DNA of 64,000 nt, from NCBI GenBank assembly GCA_963780805.1, contig CAWADP010000020.1:310001-374000 (forward strand), written 5' to 3'. The notes beneath the pieces were generated by a model. It made no database searches, had not been told where the DNA came from, and was given only the letters and a program-made list of their open reading frames with translations. This stretch comes from JASHVB01 sp963780805 (GTDB lineage: Bacteria; Pseudomonadota; Alphaproteobacteria; Acetobacterales; Acetobacteraceae). Positions 10,845-20,638 of the stretch are shown piece by piece. Positions within the stretch are counted from its first letter, which is position 1. The number at the start of each line of letters is the position of its first letter. A program made the position numbers and the translations under genes.

Positions 10845-13800
10845 GGGCAGCAGCCCCGCGCTGGTGACGTATGCCGCCGACATCACCGGGATCGCTGCCC
10901 CGGCGAGCAGTACCATCACGCTGGATGCCGATCACGCGCTGGCCGGCGGCGTCGATAACGGCGCCGGGTCGGTGTTCGCCAAGCTGACCGGCGCCAGCCT
11001 GGCCGTGACCGGGGCGCTGGTGTCGCAGCTTCCCGACCTGGCCGCGCTGCCGGTGGCGGCGACCAGCGTCGCGGTCAGCGATGATGCCGGCATTCTGGCG
11101 GGCGAGCTGGTGTCCGGATCGACCCTGGTCGACGCTGTCACCAGCGGCCTGGTCACCGGCATCGCCAGCGACGACGGCGACGTGACCCTCGCCTACGCAG
11201 TCCCCAATGCCGATGTGACCGCCGCGCTGACGTTGCTGCCCGTCGACAGCCTGATCGTGACCGGCGTGCCGGTCGGCGAGATCGCCACCGTCGCCGGCTA
11301 CGGCGGGCTCGCCAGCATGACCGTCAGCGATAGCGCGGCCGATATCCAGGCTGATCTCACCGGCGGCAACTCCGCGCTGCTCGAGTATGCCCCCAAAATC
11401 GGCAGCGTCAGCCTGACCGACGCCAATCCGATCCTTGCCGCGGCTGCCGCCGGCGTCGCGCCAATGGGCGCGAAGCTGGTCGGCCCGATCGAGGTCTCCG
11501 ACACCGCAACGGCGGTGGACACGTACTTGTCCGAACTGGGGACGCTGGCGACTGACGGGGTCGTCACCAGCGTCACGCTGGACGACAGCTCCGCCGATAT
11601 TGCCCCGTTGGCATCCGCGCTGGTCACCGCCTTGGGCAGCACGCTGCATGTCACGCTGACCGATGGCCCGACGCTGAGCCTGGATGCCGGCACCGCCGCC
11701 GAACTGGGCGCACTGGCCGCCCAGCTTGCCGGGGTGACCATCAACGTTTCCGACACGCTGGGCGACATCGCCGACAATGCCGTCGGGCTTGCCGCGCTGG
11801 GCAGCGAGGACATTCTCGGCACCGTCATGATTTCCGGCGGCAACTCGGCCACGACCACCGCCGCCAATGCCGCCGCGCTGGTCCAGCTCGCCAGCTATTT
11901 CGAAGCGGTCACCATCGACGTCGTGGACAGCGCCGCGCAAATTGCCACCTACGCCGCCGCACTCACGATGCTGCAAATGGACGGGCTTCTCGGCACCGTC
12001 ACCGCGCCGGGCCAGAGTGCCGGCGCGGTTGCTGTCAATGCCGCCGCGCTGCATCTCCTCGGTGCCACCGCGACCATCAATGACAACGCCGCCGATGTCA
12101 GCCTGCACCTCGATGCGCTCGAGACGCCGGCGACCGACGGCGTGCTGACCGCCATTACGCTGACCGGCGGCGGCACCCCCGACATCACCCTGTCGCTGAA
12201 CCAGCTCACCACCGACGCCGCCGTGCTGGGGCTGATGGGGAGTACGTTCAACTACGCCATCAGCGATACGTCCGCCGACATCGCCGCCGACCTGGGCGCC
12301 GGCGGCGGCTCGACGATCCTGACGCTGAACGAGGCGGACCCGGACCGGCTCGACAGCATCATCGTCAGCGGCGGGGTGCTGAGCCTGGACGCGGCCACGT
12401 TGCTGGCTGGCGGAGTGGACGACAGCGCATCCGCGGCGCTGACCAAACTGGCGGCGGAGACCGTCATCGCGGCGACCGGCGTGAGCATCGCCGACTTCGC
12501 CCTGTTCACCGGGTTGTTGCAGGTGCAGCCCGGCAGCTTCGCGGTCTCCGATACCGGCAGTGCCATCGCCACTGATCTCGAAAGCGCCGGCAGCTCCGCC
12601 CTGGTGGCGCACCGCCTCGCCATCACCGGCATAATCGCCAACGGCAGTATCGAACTCGACTACGCCACCGATACCGCGACGAATGTCAACGACGGCGCCG
12701 GCTCGGTGCTGTCGCGGGTCGCGACGCCCACGCTCATCGTCGAGAGCGTCCTGGTCGCCGAGATCGCCGGGTTGTTCAATGCCGCGGTCGGGGTGGTGAT
12801 GCCGAACACCCTCTACGTCAGCGACAGCGCGGGCAACATCCAGGCTGATCTTACCTCCGGCATGTCGGCGCTGGTGCAGTATCGCGGTGAGATCACCACC
12901 ATCGCCGCCCCGGCGCTCAGTACCATCACGCTGGATGCCGACCAGGCGCTGGCCGCCGGAGTCGATAACGGCGCCGGCTCGGTGTTCTCCAAGATGACCG
13001 GCGCCAGCCTGGAGGTGATCGATGCGACGGTGGCGCAGCTTCCCGGCCTGGCCATGCTGGGAGTGGTGCCGGCCGGCGTCACGGTCCTCGATTCCGCGGT
13101 CCATATTGGCAGCGACCTGGTGAACGGGTCGAACCTCGTTACCTATGTCGGCAGCGGCCTGGTGACCGAGATCGCCAGCGACAACGGTGATCTGACCCTC
13201 GACTACACCGACCTCACCGGGCCGGTGAAGACCGCGCTCGCTGTCCTGCTCACCGACAGCCTGAACGTTGTCAACGTACCGGTTGCCGGCATCAGCGCGG
13301 TTGCCGGGATGCACGCCTTCGCCTCGATGACGGTGCAGGACAACGGCGTCGATATCGGCGCCGCGCTCGGGGCCGGGTCGGCGCTCGACGTCTACGCCCC
13401 CGATATCGCCGGCGTCACCGTGACCGACGGGGTGATGACGCTGACCGACGCGCAGGTGCTCGCCGCCAGCGCCACGGCGCTGAACGTGTTGTCCGCCGGC
13501 GCCATCGACGCGACCGGCGTTGCCGTCGGCGACATCGATACCATCGCCGGCTACGCCGCGGTTGGCAGCTTGACGGTCAGCGACATCGCCACCAACTTCG
13601 CCACCGATCTGACCAGTGGCAGTTCCGCACTCGAACATTACGCCAGCCAGATCACGACGGTGACGGTGGGCAGTGGGCCGGTGGCGCTGACCGATACGGA
13701 GGCGGACGCCGTGCCCTTGGCACTGGCGAAGCTGCCCCTGGACAGTCTGACCGTCAGTGCGGTGCCGCTGACCGACCTGGTGAACATCGGCGCGTTGAAC

Positions 13801-16800
13801 GCGTTGCAGACCCTCACGGTGCAGGATACCGCCGGCAACCTGGCCAGCGACCTGGCGAACATTGCCCTCAGCCAGCCATCGCTGATCCAGACCTATCTTC
13901 CCAAAATCAGCAGCATCACCGCGACGGGCGGAACGGTTTCGCTGACCGACGCGCAGGCGGACGTGGCGCTCACCGAGTTGGACAAGCTGGTGCCCAACAG
14001 CCTGGCGGTGACCGCCGTGCCGGCCAGCGATGCCGCGAACATCGCCAGCCTGGGCCCCGTGCTGGCCAACCTGGCCGTACGGGACACGGTCGCCGACGTG
14101 CTGGCCAACATTGGCTCACTTTACACCGGCGTCGTTGCTCTGGGCGTGCCGCTGACCATCGACCTTACGGACGCGGTCAACAACACCATTTCGATTTTGC
14201 TGAATGCGGCCGGCTACACGACGGACGCACCCGTGCTGCACAAGGTCACCGACGGCACCGGGATCGTGCAGATCAGCGACAGCGCGGCCGCGATCGCCGC
14301 GATCGCCAGCAGTGCCTTCGCCGATCCGATCGTCGGCGCGGTGGAGGTCAGCGACACCACGGCCGACATCCTGGCCAACCTCACGGCACTGGAATCGCTC
14401 GGCGGCAAGTTGACTTTGGTGACGGTGACCGACGGCAGCCTGAGCGCCTCCGAAGTCGCGTCGCTGATGACGATCCCCCACCTGGCGACCGGCTCGCTGA
14501 TGATTACCGACACCGGCTCGCAAATCGCCGCGGCGATCGAGGCGAGCAGTAATGCCGCCGCCTTCCTCAATCTGCAGACGGTGGAGCTGTCGGGCAATTC
14601 GGTGATTGCGGCCTCCGATGCGGCGGCGCTCGAGCAACTCACCAACCTGCAGTTAAAAGGCCACGACCTGGTGGTGTGGGATACCGCGTCGCATCTGACC
14701 GATACGATCGACGGCTACCTCGCGGCGGTTCAGAACTCGATCATCACCGCGGTGTACCTGAAGACCACGGGCGGCACCGCCACGATCACCGCCGCGACGG
14801 CGGCCGCGCTGCTGACCATCGCCACGTTCAGCAAGGACAATCCACCGGTGGCGGACGGCGGCCCGGGCGGCACCAACGTCGTTACCCTGGTCGATACCGC
14901 GGCCCATATCGACGGCCAGTATAGCGCGTTGCACGGCCATACCGGCCAACTGAGCGGCATCGACGTCAGCGCCTCGGCCACCGTTTCCGATGGCACGTTC
15001 GGCGATCTGCTGGCGCTGGGCGCGGTGATGGCGGCCAGCCAGACGCTGACGGTGCGCGACCTGCCGGCCACCATCCTGGCGGCGCTGGCGCTCGGCCAGC
15101 TCAACGGAAGCCCCAGCATCGTTCCGACGGTCTGGCAACTGTCGGGCAGTGCGTCGGTGACGGAGACACAGGCGGCCGAACTCGGCGCGCTGCCCGGCAT
15201 CAACCCCGGGGCGAACACGCTGACGCTGTCGACCAGCAATCAGCAGCTCACCATCAGCTACAGCGATGCCAACGACCTGGCTAACCTCGGCAGCGCGCTG
15301 CACCTCAATGGCAACCAACTGATCGTGGATGATAACGTCGCGGACCTGCTGATGCTCAGCGCGGCCGCGAAGGCCATGGTCACGGTGAACGTCGCCGATA
15401 CCTTCGCGGATATATCCAACCTGCTGCTTGCAGGCGACGGCCTGCTGAACGGCACGGTCACGGTGAGCGACAGCAACCCGGCCGCCACGATTGCCGAGGC
15501 TACCAAATTCTTCGCATTGCTCGGCGTGGCCGGCGGAATTGCCGCGGCGAATGTCAGTTTCGGCGGCAATGTCGAGACCGTCACCGACACTGTTGCGGGC
15601 ATCCAGACATTGCTGAGCTACAGCGGCTGGACGGCCAATGCCTCGCTGCACGGCGACTTCCACCTGGTGGCCGCGGACACCGTGCAGGATCTGGCCGGCG
15701 CCAGTGCGTCAGAGCTGGCCGCGCTGTTCGGCACGACGTTGTCCGGCAACCAGACCGGCATCCTGGCCGCCAATGCCGAGACGGTGGCGGAGGAGGCCCA
15801 CTTCACGTTGGGTGGCTATACGATCACCATCCAGGACACCGCCGCGAATTTGCTTAACCCGGCGTACATCGACGGCGAGGGACTGGCCGGGGTCTGGCTG
15901 CTTGTCGGTCCCGACACCGTCAGCGCCGCCGGTGCCGAGACACTGCTGCCGGAGACGCAATTCCATCTCAACACGCTGCTGACGATCAGCGACACGTCCG
16001 ACAACCTGCTCGATGGCGTGCTGGCCGGCGTCATCAACAACGCCGCGGCGGCCGTCACCGGCTATGGCGGCACCATCCATGTGACGCTGTCGGACGCCGA
16101 GACGCTGGATGCCAACACCGCCGAGGCATTGGTCCACCTGCCCGACTTCGACAACACCGGCGAGCTGTCGATCGCGGACGGGTCGTCGTATCTGCTGAAC
16201 GCCAGCAACCTGAGCGCCGAGAACGCCGCGACCTATGTCACGCTGGCGGGCGATGAGACCGTCTCGGTCGCGACGGCGGTGAAGCTCTCGACCGTGCCGC
16301 ATTTCGCGCTCGACGGGAACACGCTGTTCCTGGCGTCGGACGATTATGCCAGCGGCACGGCGCTGGCGACATTGGCCGACATGGGCAGCGGCTTCCAACT
16401 GAACAGCAACTCGGTGACGCTGACGTCCAACGCATCGGTCGACGGCGCGGAGTTGGCGGCGCTGGGCGATTTCGGCAGCGGCCTGGTGCTGGGATCCAAT
16501 ACGATCACGCTGACGCAGAACGCGTCCGTGGACGCGGCGGAGCTGGCGGGAATCGGCACGTTCGGGGCCAACCTGGTGACCGGCAGCAACACCGTGACGC
16601 TGACGCAGGACGCGCTGGACCTGACGCCGGCCGAGTACAACGCGTTGCAGTCGGACAATGTCCAGCTCAACGGCAACCTGTGGTCGGCGGCGCCCTCCGG
16701 CGTGACGGTGAACGAGTTGTCGGGCACCGCCGGCTTCAGCGGCACTGGAGTGAACGGCGCAACGGTGCACCTCTACGACGCGAGCGGCGCAGTGTTGGCG

Positions 16801-17181
16801 TCCGCACCGGTCGCATCGTCGGTTTTCACCGTGTCCGCCAGCGACGGCGGCGTGAACTTCGCGCTGACCGAGACGGTGGGTGGCACGGAATCCGCGCCGC
16901 TGATCTACCTGGAGGACACCATCCTGACCGGCCAGGCGACCGCGGACAACGCAACGTTCGCGGGTTCGGGGCAGATCCAGGTGGCGAGCGGCGAGTACCT
17001 GAACCTGTACACCGCCGGTTCGCAACCGGGGACGCTGGCCAACCCGGTGCTGGTCTACAACCCGGGCCTGCATACGTTGTCATACGACGACAGCCACGGC
17101 GCCATTGTGCTGGTGACGCTGGGGACGACGACCAATCCCACGTCGCTCGATCCATCGGAAATCATTGTGAAGCACGCATAA
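10675..17181 (+). CDS. Giant repeat protein, segment 4 (C-terminal 2,168 aa with the probable secretion end)
   Basis: This is the longest uninterrupted part and holds the C-terminus. It completes the second-class modules to about 14,000, with another GTPDIT module at about 12,176. It then returns to first-class units with ITISDTSDNLL-like cores until about 16,400. Three short near-identical units with N-x-V/I-T-L-T-x-N-A-S-V-D follow at about 16,400-16,600. The final 165 residues form a distinct domain (GATVHLYDASGAVLAS, then YLEDTILTGQATADNATF), ending DPSEIIVKHA. Proteins exported by PrtD/HlyB-type transporters carry an uncleaved C-terminal signal, and this end fits that place and composition. 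The in-frame start at 10,675 is only where this open frame begins; real translation would enter from upstream. Confidence 0.78.
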   Translation: MSMTAPARVLALVSGAGLIVDDVPVTDITALLTGSSHVVPGSITVSDSAIHIQQDLEGSSPALVTYAADITGIAAPASSTITLDADHALAGGVDNGAGSVFAKLTGASLAVTGALVSQLPDLAALPVAATSVAVSDDAGILAGELVSGSTLVDAVTSGLVTGIASDDGDVTLAYAVPNADVTAALTLLPVDSLIVTGVPVGEIATVAGYGGLASMTVSDSAADIQADLTGGNSALLEYAPKIGSVSLTDANPILAAAAAGVAPMGAKLVGPIEVSDTATAVDTYLSELGTLATDGVVTSVTLDDSSADIAPLASALVTALGSTLHVTLTDGPTLSLDAGTAAELGALAAQLAGVTINVSDTLGDIADNAVGLAALGSEDILGTVMISGGNSATTTAANAAALVQLASYFEAVTIDVVDSAAQIATYAAALTMLQMDGLLGTVTAPGQSAGAVAVNAAALHLLGATATINDNAADVSLHLDALETPATDGVLTAITLTGGGTPDITLSLNQLTTDAAVLGLMGSTFNYAISDTSADIAADLGAGGGSTILTLNEADPDRLDSIIVSGGVLSLDAATLLAGGVDDSASAALTKLAAETVIAATGVSIADFALFTGLLQVQPGSFAVSDTGSAIATDLESAGSSALVAHRLAITGIIANGSIELDYATDTATNVNDGAGSVLSRVATPTLIVESVLVAEIAGLFNAAVGVVMPNTLYVSDSAGNIQADLTSGMSALVQYRGEITTIAAPALSTITLDADQALAAGVDNGAGSVFSKMTGASLEVIDATVAQLPGLAMLGVVPAGVTVLDSAVHIGSDLVNGSNLVTYVGSGLVTEIASDNGDLTLDYTDLTGPVKTALAVLLTDSLNVVNVPVAGISAVAGMHAFASMTVQDNGVDIGAALGAGSALDVYAPDIAGVTVTDGVMTLTDAQVLAASATALNVLSAGAIDATGVAVGDIDTIAGYAAVGSLTVSDIATNFATDLTSGSSALEHYASQITTVTVGSGPVALTDTEADAVPLALAKLPLDSLTVSAVPLTDLVNIGALNALQTLTVQDTAGNLASDLANIALSQPSLIQTYLPKISSITATGGTVSLTDAQADVALTELDKLVPNSLAVTAVPASDAANIASLGPVLANLAVRDTVADVLANIGSLYTGVVALGVPLTIDLTDAVNNTISILLNAAGYTTDAPVLHKVTDGTGIVQISDSAAAIAAIASSAFADPIVGAVEVSDTTADILANLTALESLGGKLTLVTVTDGSLSASEVASLMTIPHLATGSLMITDTGSQIAAAIEASSNAAAFLNLQTVELSGNSVIAASDAAALEQLTNLQLKGHDLVVWDTASHLTDTIDGYLAAVQNSIITAVYLKTTGGTATITAATAAALLTIATFSKDNPPVADGGPGGTNVVTLVDTAAHIDGQYSALHGHTGQLSGIDVSASATVSDGTFGDLLALGAVMAASQTLTVRDLPATILAALALGQLNGSPSIVPTVWQLSGSASVTETQAAELGALPGINPGANTLTLSTSNQQLTISYSDANDLANLGSALHLNGNQLIVDDNVADLLMLSAAAKAMVTVNVADTFADISNLLLAGDGLLNGTVTVSDSNPAATIAEATKFFALLGVAGGIAAANVSFGGNVETVTDTVAGIQTLLSYSGWTANASLHGDFHLVAADTVQDLAGASASELAALFGTTLSGNQTGILAANAETVAEEAHFTLGGYTITIQDTAANLLNPAYIDGEGLAGVWLLVGPDTVSAAGAETLLPETQFHLNTLLTISDTSDNLLDGVLAGVINNAAAAVTGYGGTIHVTLSDAETLDANTAEALVHLPDFDNTGELSIADGSSYLLNASNLSAENAATYVTLAGDETVSVATAVKLSTVPHFALDGNTLFLASDDYASGTALATLADMGSGFQLNSNSVTLTSNASVDGAELAALGDFGSGLVLGSNTITLTQNASVDAAELAGIGTFGANLVTGSNTVTLTQDALDLTPAEYNALQSDNVQLNGNLWSAAPSGVTVNELSGTAGFSGTGVNGATVHLYDASGAVLASAPVASSVFTVSASDGGVNFALTETVGGTESAPLIYLEDTILTGQATADNATFAGSGQIQVASGEYLNLYTAGSQPGTLANPVLVYNPGLHTLSYDDSHGAIVLVTLGTTTNPTSLDPSEIIVKHA

Positions 17182-17191
17182 GGGAACGCCG

Positions 17192-18886
17192 ATGGTGCAC
17201 AGCATGCCGCTGCGGCAGACGGCACGCGCCGTTGCCGGCCCGCTCGCCTGGGTGGCGGGATTCTCCTGCTTCCTGAACGTGCTGTATCTCGCCGCGCCGC
17301 TCTACATGATGCAGGTCTATGACCGCGTGATGCACAGCCGTAGCGTCTCGACGTTGCTGTATCTCACGCTGATCGTGGCGCTGTGCTACGTGACCTACGC
17401 GATCCTCGACGCGGTGCGCGGCTTCGTGTTGTCCGGCGTCAGCGACGTGGTGGAGGACCGGCTGGGGCGCGCGCTGATCGCGCACGTCACGACGCCGGCG
17501 CGCCGCGCCCAGGAACAAGCGCTGGGTGTGCATATCGCGCGCGATCTCGACACGGTGCGGCAGTTCGCGGCCGGCTCGGGCGCGCTGGCGTTCATCGATC
17601 TGCCGTGGGCGCCGATCTATCTCGGTGCGATCGCGTTGCTGCACCCGTATCTGGGGCTGTACGCGGTGGGGGCGGCGTGTGTGCTGCTGGGCCTGACGCT
17701 GGCGACCGAGCAAGCCGCGCGGCGCCCGATGGGCGAGGCCGGCCGGCGCGCCGCCCGCGCCTATCAGTTCGGCGAGGCGGTGACCCGCTATGCCGATTGC
17801 GCCCGCACCATGGGCCTGGGCGCGACGCTGACCGAACGCTGGCGCGCCCTGCGCGGCGATATGCTGATGGCACAGACGCGGGCCAGCCACCGCACGGTCT
17901 TGCTCGGCGCCACCAGCAAATGCGCCCGACTGTTCTTTCAGTCGTCGATCCTGGGCGTCGGCGCGTGGCTGGCGATCAACGACCAGATCAGCGGCGGGGC
18001 GATCTTCGCCGGTTCCCTGCTGCTGGGGCGAACGCTGGCGCCGGTGGAGGCGATCATCGGCGCCTGGCGCCCGACGCTGGCGGCGAAGGAGGCGCTGAAC
18101 CGCATCGGCCTGCTGACCGCCAACGACGGCGCGGCGGCACGCCCGGTGACTCTGCCGGAGGCACGCGGCGAACTGATGCTGGAAGGTGTGGCATGGACTC
18201 CCGCCGGAGCGATGCGGCCGGTGGTGCGTGGCATCAGCGTGCGCATCGAGCCCGGCGCCGCGCTGGTGATGGTCGGCGCGAGCGCGGGGGGGAAATCCAC
18301 CGTTGCCCGGCTGATGGTGGGGGCGATGCGACCCGATGCGGGTGTGGTGCGGCTGGACGGTGCCGAGCTGGCGACGTGGGACGCGGTGCAGTTGGGGAGT
18401 ACGGTTGGCTACCTGCCGCAGGACGTCGCGCTGTTCCCCGGCACTATTCGCGACAACATCGCGCGCTTCGGCGATGCCGACGATGCGGCGGTGGTGGCGG
18501 CGGCGCAGGCGGCCTGTGCGCATGACATGATCGCGCGAATGCCGCGGGGCTATCAGACCGAGCTGGACGAGAACGCGATGACGTTGTCGGGCGGCCAGAA
18601 GCAGCGCATCGCCCTGGCGCGCGCGCTGCTGGGTGCACCGAGTCTCGTCGTGCTGGACGAGCCGAACGCGAACCTCGATTCCGAAGGCGAGGCGGCGCTG
18701 ACGGACTGCGTGCTGGCGCTGAAGCAGCGCAAATGCACGGTGGTGATGATCACGCACCGCATCGGGCTGGTGCGGATTTCCGACTACGTGGCGACCATGA
18801 GCGAGGGACAGATGGTCAGCGTGCAGCGCGCCGGCGAGTTCATGGCGCAGCATGCGCCGGCCGCGGTGGCAGGAGGCCGGGCGTGA
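17192..18886 (+). CDS. Type I secretion system permease/ATPase (PrtD-like)
   Basis: Inner-membrane ABC exporter of 564 residues, the usual size for PrtD-type transporters that lack a peptidase domain. An N-terminal membrane domain begins near residue 15 (LNVLYLAAPLYMMQVYDRV, typical of this family). The ATPase half has a Walker A motif GASAGGKST near residue 362, signature LSGGQKQRIALARA near 465, Walker B LVVLDEPNANLD near 487 and H-loop ITHR near 521. It starts 10 bases after the giant repeat gene, so the giant protein is very probably its substrate. Its stop overlaps a GTG (GTGA at 18883-18886), the usual coupling to the membrane-fusion gene, but that gene now starts some 300 bases further on. 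The outer-membrane TolC partner is not in the window. Confidence 0.93.
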   Translation: MVHSMPLRQTARAVAGPLAWVAGFSCFLNVLYLAAPLYMMQVYDRVMHSRSVSTLLYLTLIVALCYVTYAILDAVRGFVLSGVSDVVEDRLGRALIAHVTTPARRAQEQALGVHIARDLDTVRQFAAGSGALAFIDLPWAPIYLGAIALLHPYLGLYAVGAACVLLGLTLATEQAARRPMGEAGRRAARAYQFGEAVTRYADCARTMGLGATLTERWRALRGDMLMAQTRASHRTVLLGATSKCARLFFQSSILGVGAWLAINDQISGGAIFAGSLLLGRTLAPVEAIIGAWRPTLAAKEALNRIGLLTANDGAAARPVTLPEARGELMLEGVAWTPAGAMRPVVRGISVRIEPGAALVMVGASAGGKSTVARLMVGAMRPDAGVVRLDGAELATWDAVQLGSTVGYLPQDVALFPGTIRDNIARFGDADDAAVVAAAQAACAHDMIARMPRGYQTELDENAMTLSGGQKQRIALARALLGAPSLVVLDEPNANLDSEGEAALTDCVLALKQRKCTVVMITHRIGLVRISDYVATMSEGQMVSVQRAGEFMAQHAPAAVAGGRA

Positions 18887-18968
18887 GCGGAGCGATCATG
18901 ATGGCAGCGATCACGGTGAAGAACGTTCGCCCAATGGCGGTCGCGTTAGCGGGGGTGTCACGCTGTCT

Positions 18969-19083
18969 CTCGTCATGGCTGGCCTTGAGCCGGCCATCTA
19001 CCCGCAATCGATCGGGTTGCTGTGCTGCGAAACGCGCCTGGTCGGCCGGGGCAGATGGCCGGCTCAAGGCTGGCCATGACGAG
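18969..19083. repeat. Palindromic intergenic element, 31-bp inverted arms
   Basis: The arms at 18969-18999 and 19053-19083 match as inverted repeats at 29 of 31 positions and enclose 53 bases. The arm core (GGCCTTGAGCCGGCCATC) belongs to the kind of dispersed palindromic repeats common in alphaproteobacterial intergenic DNA. It sits between the ABC transporter and its membrane-fusion protein, where coupled genes would be expected to touch. Confidence 0.8.
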
Positions 19084-19181
19084 AAGAGTGCGCCCGGCCA
19101 CGCTCGCGGTGTGCGCCTCGAATACTTGCCGAATAGGGGGCCGTTGCAGCCAACGACGAAACCGCCCTGTCGAGGTGCGCG

Positions 19182-20450
19182 ATGAGAGCAGCGATTTTGA
19201 CCGGCGTGGTGACGGTCGGCGTGTTCTTCGGCGGACTGGGGAGCTGGGCGATGCTGGCGCCGCTCGATAGCGCGGTGGTCGGCCCCGGCGCGCTGGCGGT
19301 GCATGGCAACCGCAAGACGGTGCAGCACCGCGAAGGCGGCATCGTCGCCGCGCTGCTGGTGCAGGAAGGCAGCCGGGTGGAGCAAGGCCAGACGCTGGTG
19401 CGGCTCGACGATACCCAGGCGCGCGCGGTGTACGACGTGCACCGCTCGGAACTTCTCGCCGACGAGGCGCTGTCGGCCCGCGACCTGGCCGAACTGGCCG
19501 GCGCGGCGGAGATCAGCTTTCCACCCGATCTGTCGCCGGACGATCCGGTGGCGGCGGCGGTAATGAACCGTGAGCGGATTGTTTTCCGCAGTCATCGCGA
19601 GTTGCTGGCCCAGCAACTCGACGTGGTGGACCAGCGCGTCATCCAGTCCCGCGCGCAGGAGGATGGAGCGAAACAGCAGCTTCAATCCACCGGCCGGCAG
19701 TTGGACCTGGCGGCGCAGGAGATGCGGTCCATCGAGGAGTTGCAGAAGGTCGGACTGGAGCCGAAGAACCGCATGCTGGAACTCGGGCGCGGGGCGGAAG
19801 CGCTGCGCGGCCAGGTGGGGCAGTTGATGTCCGACGTGGCCCGCTTCGGATCGCAGGCGGCGGAACTGCAGGCCGAGAAGCTGCGCCTGCGGCAGACGGC
19901 GCAGGACGACGCGACGCGCGAACTGCGCGATGCACAGTTGCGCATCAACGACGTGCTGCCGCGGCTGGCGGCGGACCGGGACATGCTGCGGCGGCTGGAG
20001 ATCCGCGCGCCGATCAGCGGCGAGGTGGTGAACCTGGCGATCTTCACCAAAGGTGGGGTGATCGAGCCGGGCAAGCCGATCATGGACATCGTGCCGCGCG
20101 CGCCGACGCTGGTGGCGGAGGCGCAGATCCGGCCGGAGGACGTGGAGCATTTGCGGGTCGGCCAGGCCGCGGAGGTGATGGCGACCGGGTTCAGCCTGCG
20201 CGACGCATCGCCGATCGAGGGCAAAGTGACGGTGATTTCCGCCGACCGGATGACGGACCCCCGGACGGGACGCGCGTATTTCGAGGCGGAAGTGGCGCTG
20301 GTGGCGGATCGGCAGGGCGGCGCTCTGCTGCGCCGGCTGGGACCCGGGATGCCGGTGGAGGTGATCGTGCCGACGAAGGCGCGCACGGTGTTCGACTACC
20401 TGGTGGGCCCGCTGCGACAGAGCTTCCGCGGGGCGCTACGGGAGATGTGA
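19182..20450 (+). CDS. Type I secretion membrane-fusion protein (HlyD/PrtE family)
   Basis: Periplasmic adaptor linking the ABC transporter to an outer-membrane TolC channel. It starts with a single membrane segment (ILTGVVTVGVFFGGLGSWAML), followed by the family hallmark APLDSAVVGPGAL and RKTVQHREGGIVAALLV. A long coiled-coil hairpin rich in Glu, Gln and Arg follows (about residues 85-265), then the second half of the lipoyl/barrel domain (IRAPISGEVVNLAIF) and the barrel. Its 422 residues are a little short at the N-terminus for PrtE-like proteins, which usually have 15-30 residues before the membrane segment. The ATG at 19182 lacks a convincing ribosome site. The original start may have been the GTG at 18883, displaced by the palindromic element between. 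A TGA ends the upstream reading in this frame at 19079 and a TAG at about 19134. Confidence 0.9.
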   Translation: MRAAILTGVVTVGVFFGGLGSWAMLAPLDSAVVGPGALAVHGNRKTVQHREGGIVAALLVQEGSRVEQGQTLVRLDDTQARAVYDVHRSELLADEALSARDLAELAGAAEISFPPDLSPDDPVAAAVMNRERIVFRSHRELLAQQLDVVDQRVIQSRAQEDGAKQQLQSTGRQLDLAAQEMRSIEELQKVGLEPKNRMLELGRGAEALRGQVGQLMSDVARFGSQAAELQAEKLRLRQTAQDDATRELRDAQLRINDVLPRLAADRDMLRRLEIRAPISGEVVNLAIFTKGGVIEPGKPIMDIVPRAPTLVAEAQIRPEDVEHLRVGQAAEVMATGFSLRDASPIEGKVTVISADRMTDPRTGRAYFEAEVALVADRQGGALLRRLGPGMPVEVIVPTKARTVFDYLVGPLRQSFRGALREM

Positions 20451-20530
20451 AGCGGAGGGTAGCCGCCATTGCTGGTTCGGCCGGTCCGGCTTGGGTTGTT
20501 TTATAATCCGGAACGTCTCGGCGTCTGATG

Positions 20531-20605
20531 CCAGCCCATATGATAACCAGCCCTTATAAAGCCAGTCTAATAAAGCCAGCCCACATAAAGCCAGCCCATA
20601 TAAAG
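20531..20605. repeat. Short tandem repeat, unit about 16 bp (ATAAAGCCAGCCCA-like)
   Basis: Four to five imperfect copies of a unit containing ATAAAGCCAGCC stand side by side. They are AT-richer than the flanks. No gene covers them with confidence. On the minus strand they lie just beyond the LysE stub. Confidence 0.75.
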
Positions 20606-20638
20606 ATCGACATTCGGCCAGCGTGCGCTGCGCCCATG

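Larger units (their letters stand above)
188..17181 (+). other. Composite giant beta-strand-repeat protein gene (about 5,660 codons) interrupted by six single-base shifts
   Basis: Four long open frames in three reading frames follow each other without a gap and all encode the same repeat. Its core is a short strand-turn motif such as LTISDTAANL, followed by an alanine-rich stretch and LPNFS-like segments. Shifts lie near 3021 (base lost), 3737 (base gained), 3812 (base lost), 8240 (gained), 8328 (gained) and 10697 (gained). Correcting them gives one frame from the ATG at 188, preceded by GAGAGG, to the stop at 17181. The last 150 or so residues are not repetitive and end in a hydrophobic/acidic tail, as in type I secreted proteins. 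The exporter genes start 10 bases downstream. I infer a secreted or surface-attached adhesin or matrix protein. I see no clear GGxGxDxUx calcium repeats. No internal stop codon interrupts the corrected frame where I followed it. Confidence 0.8.
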
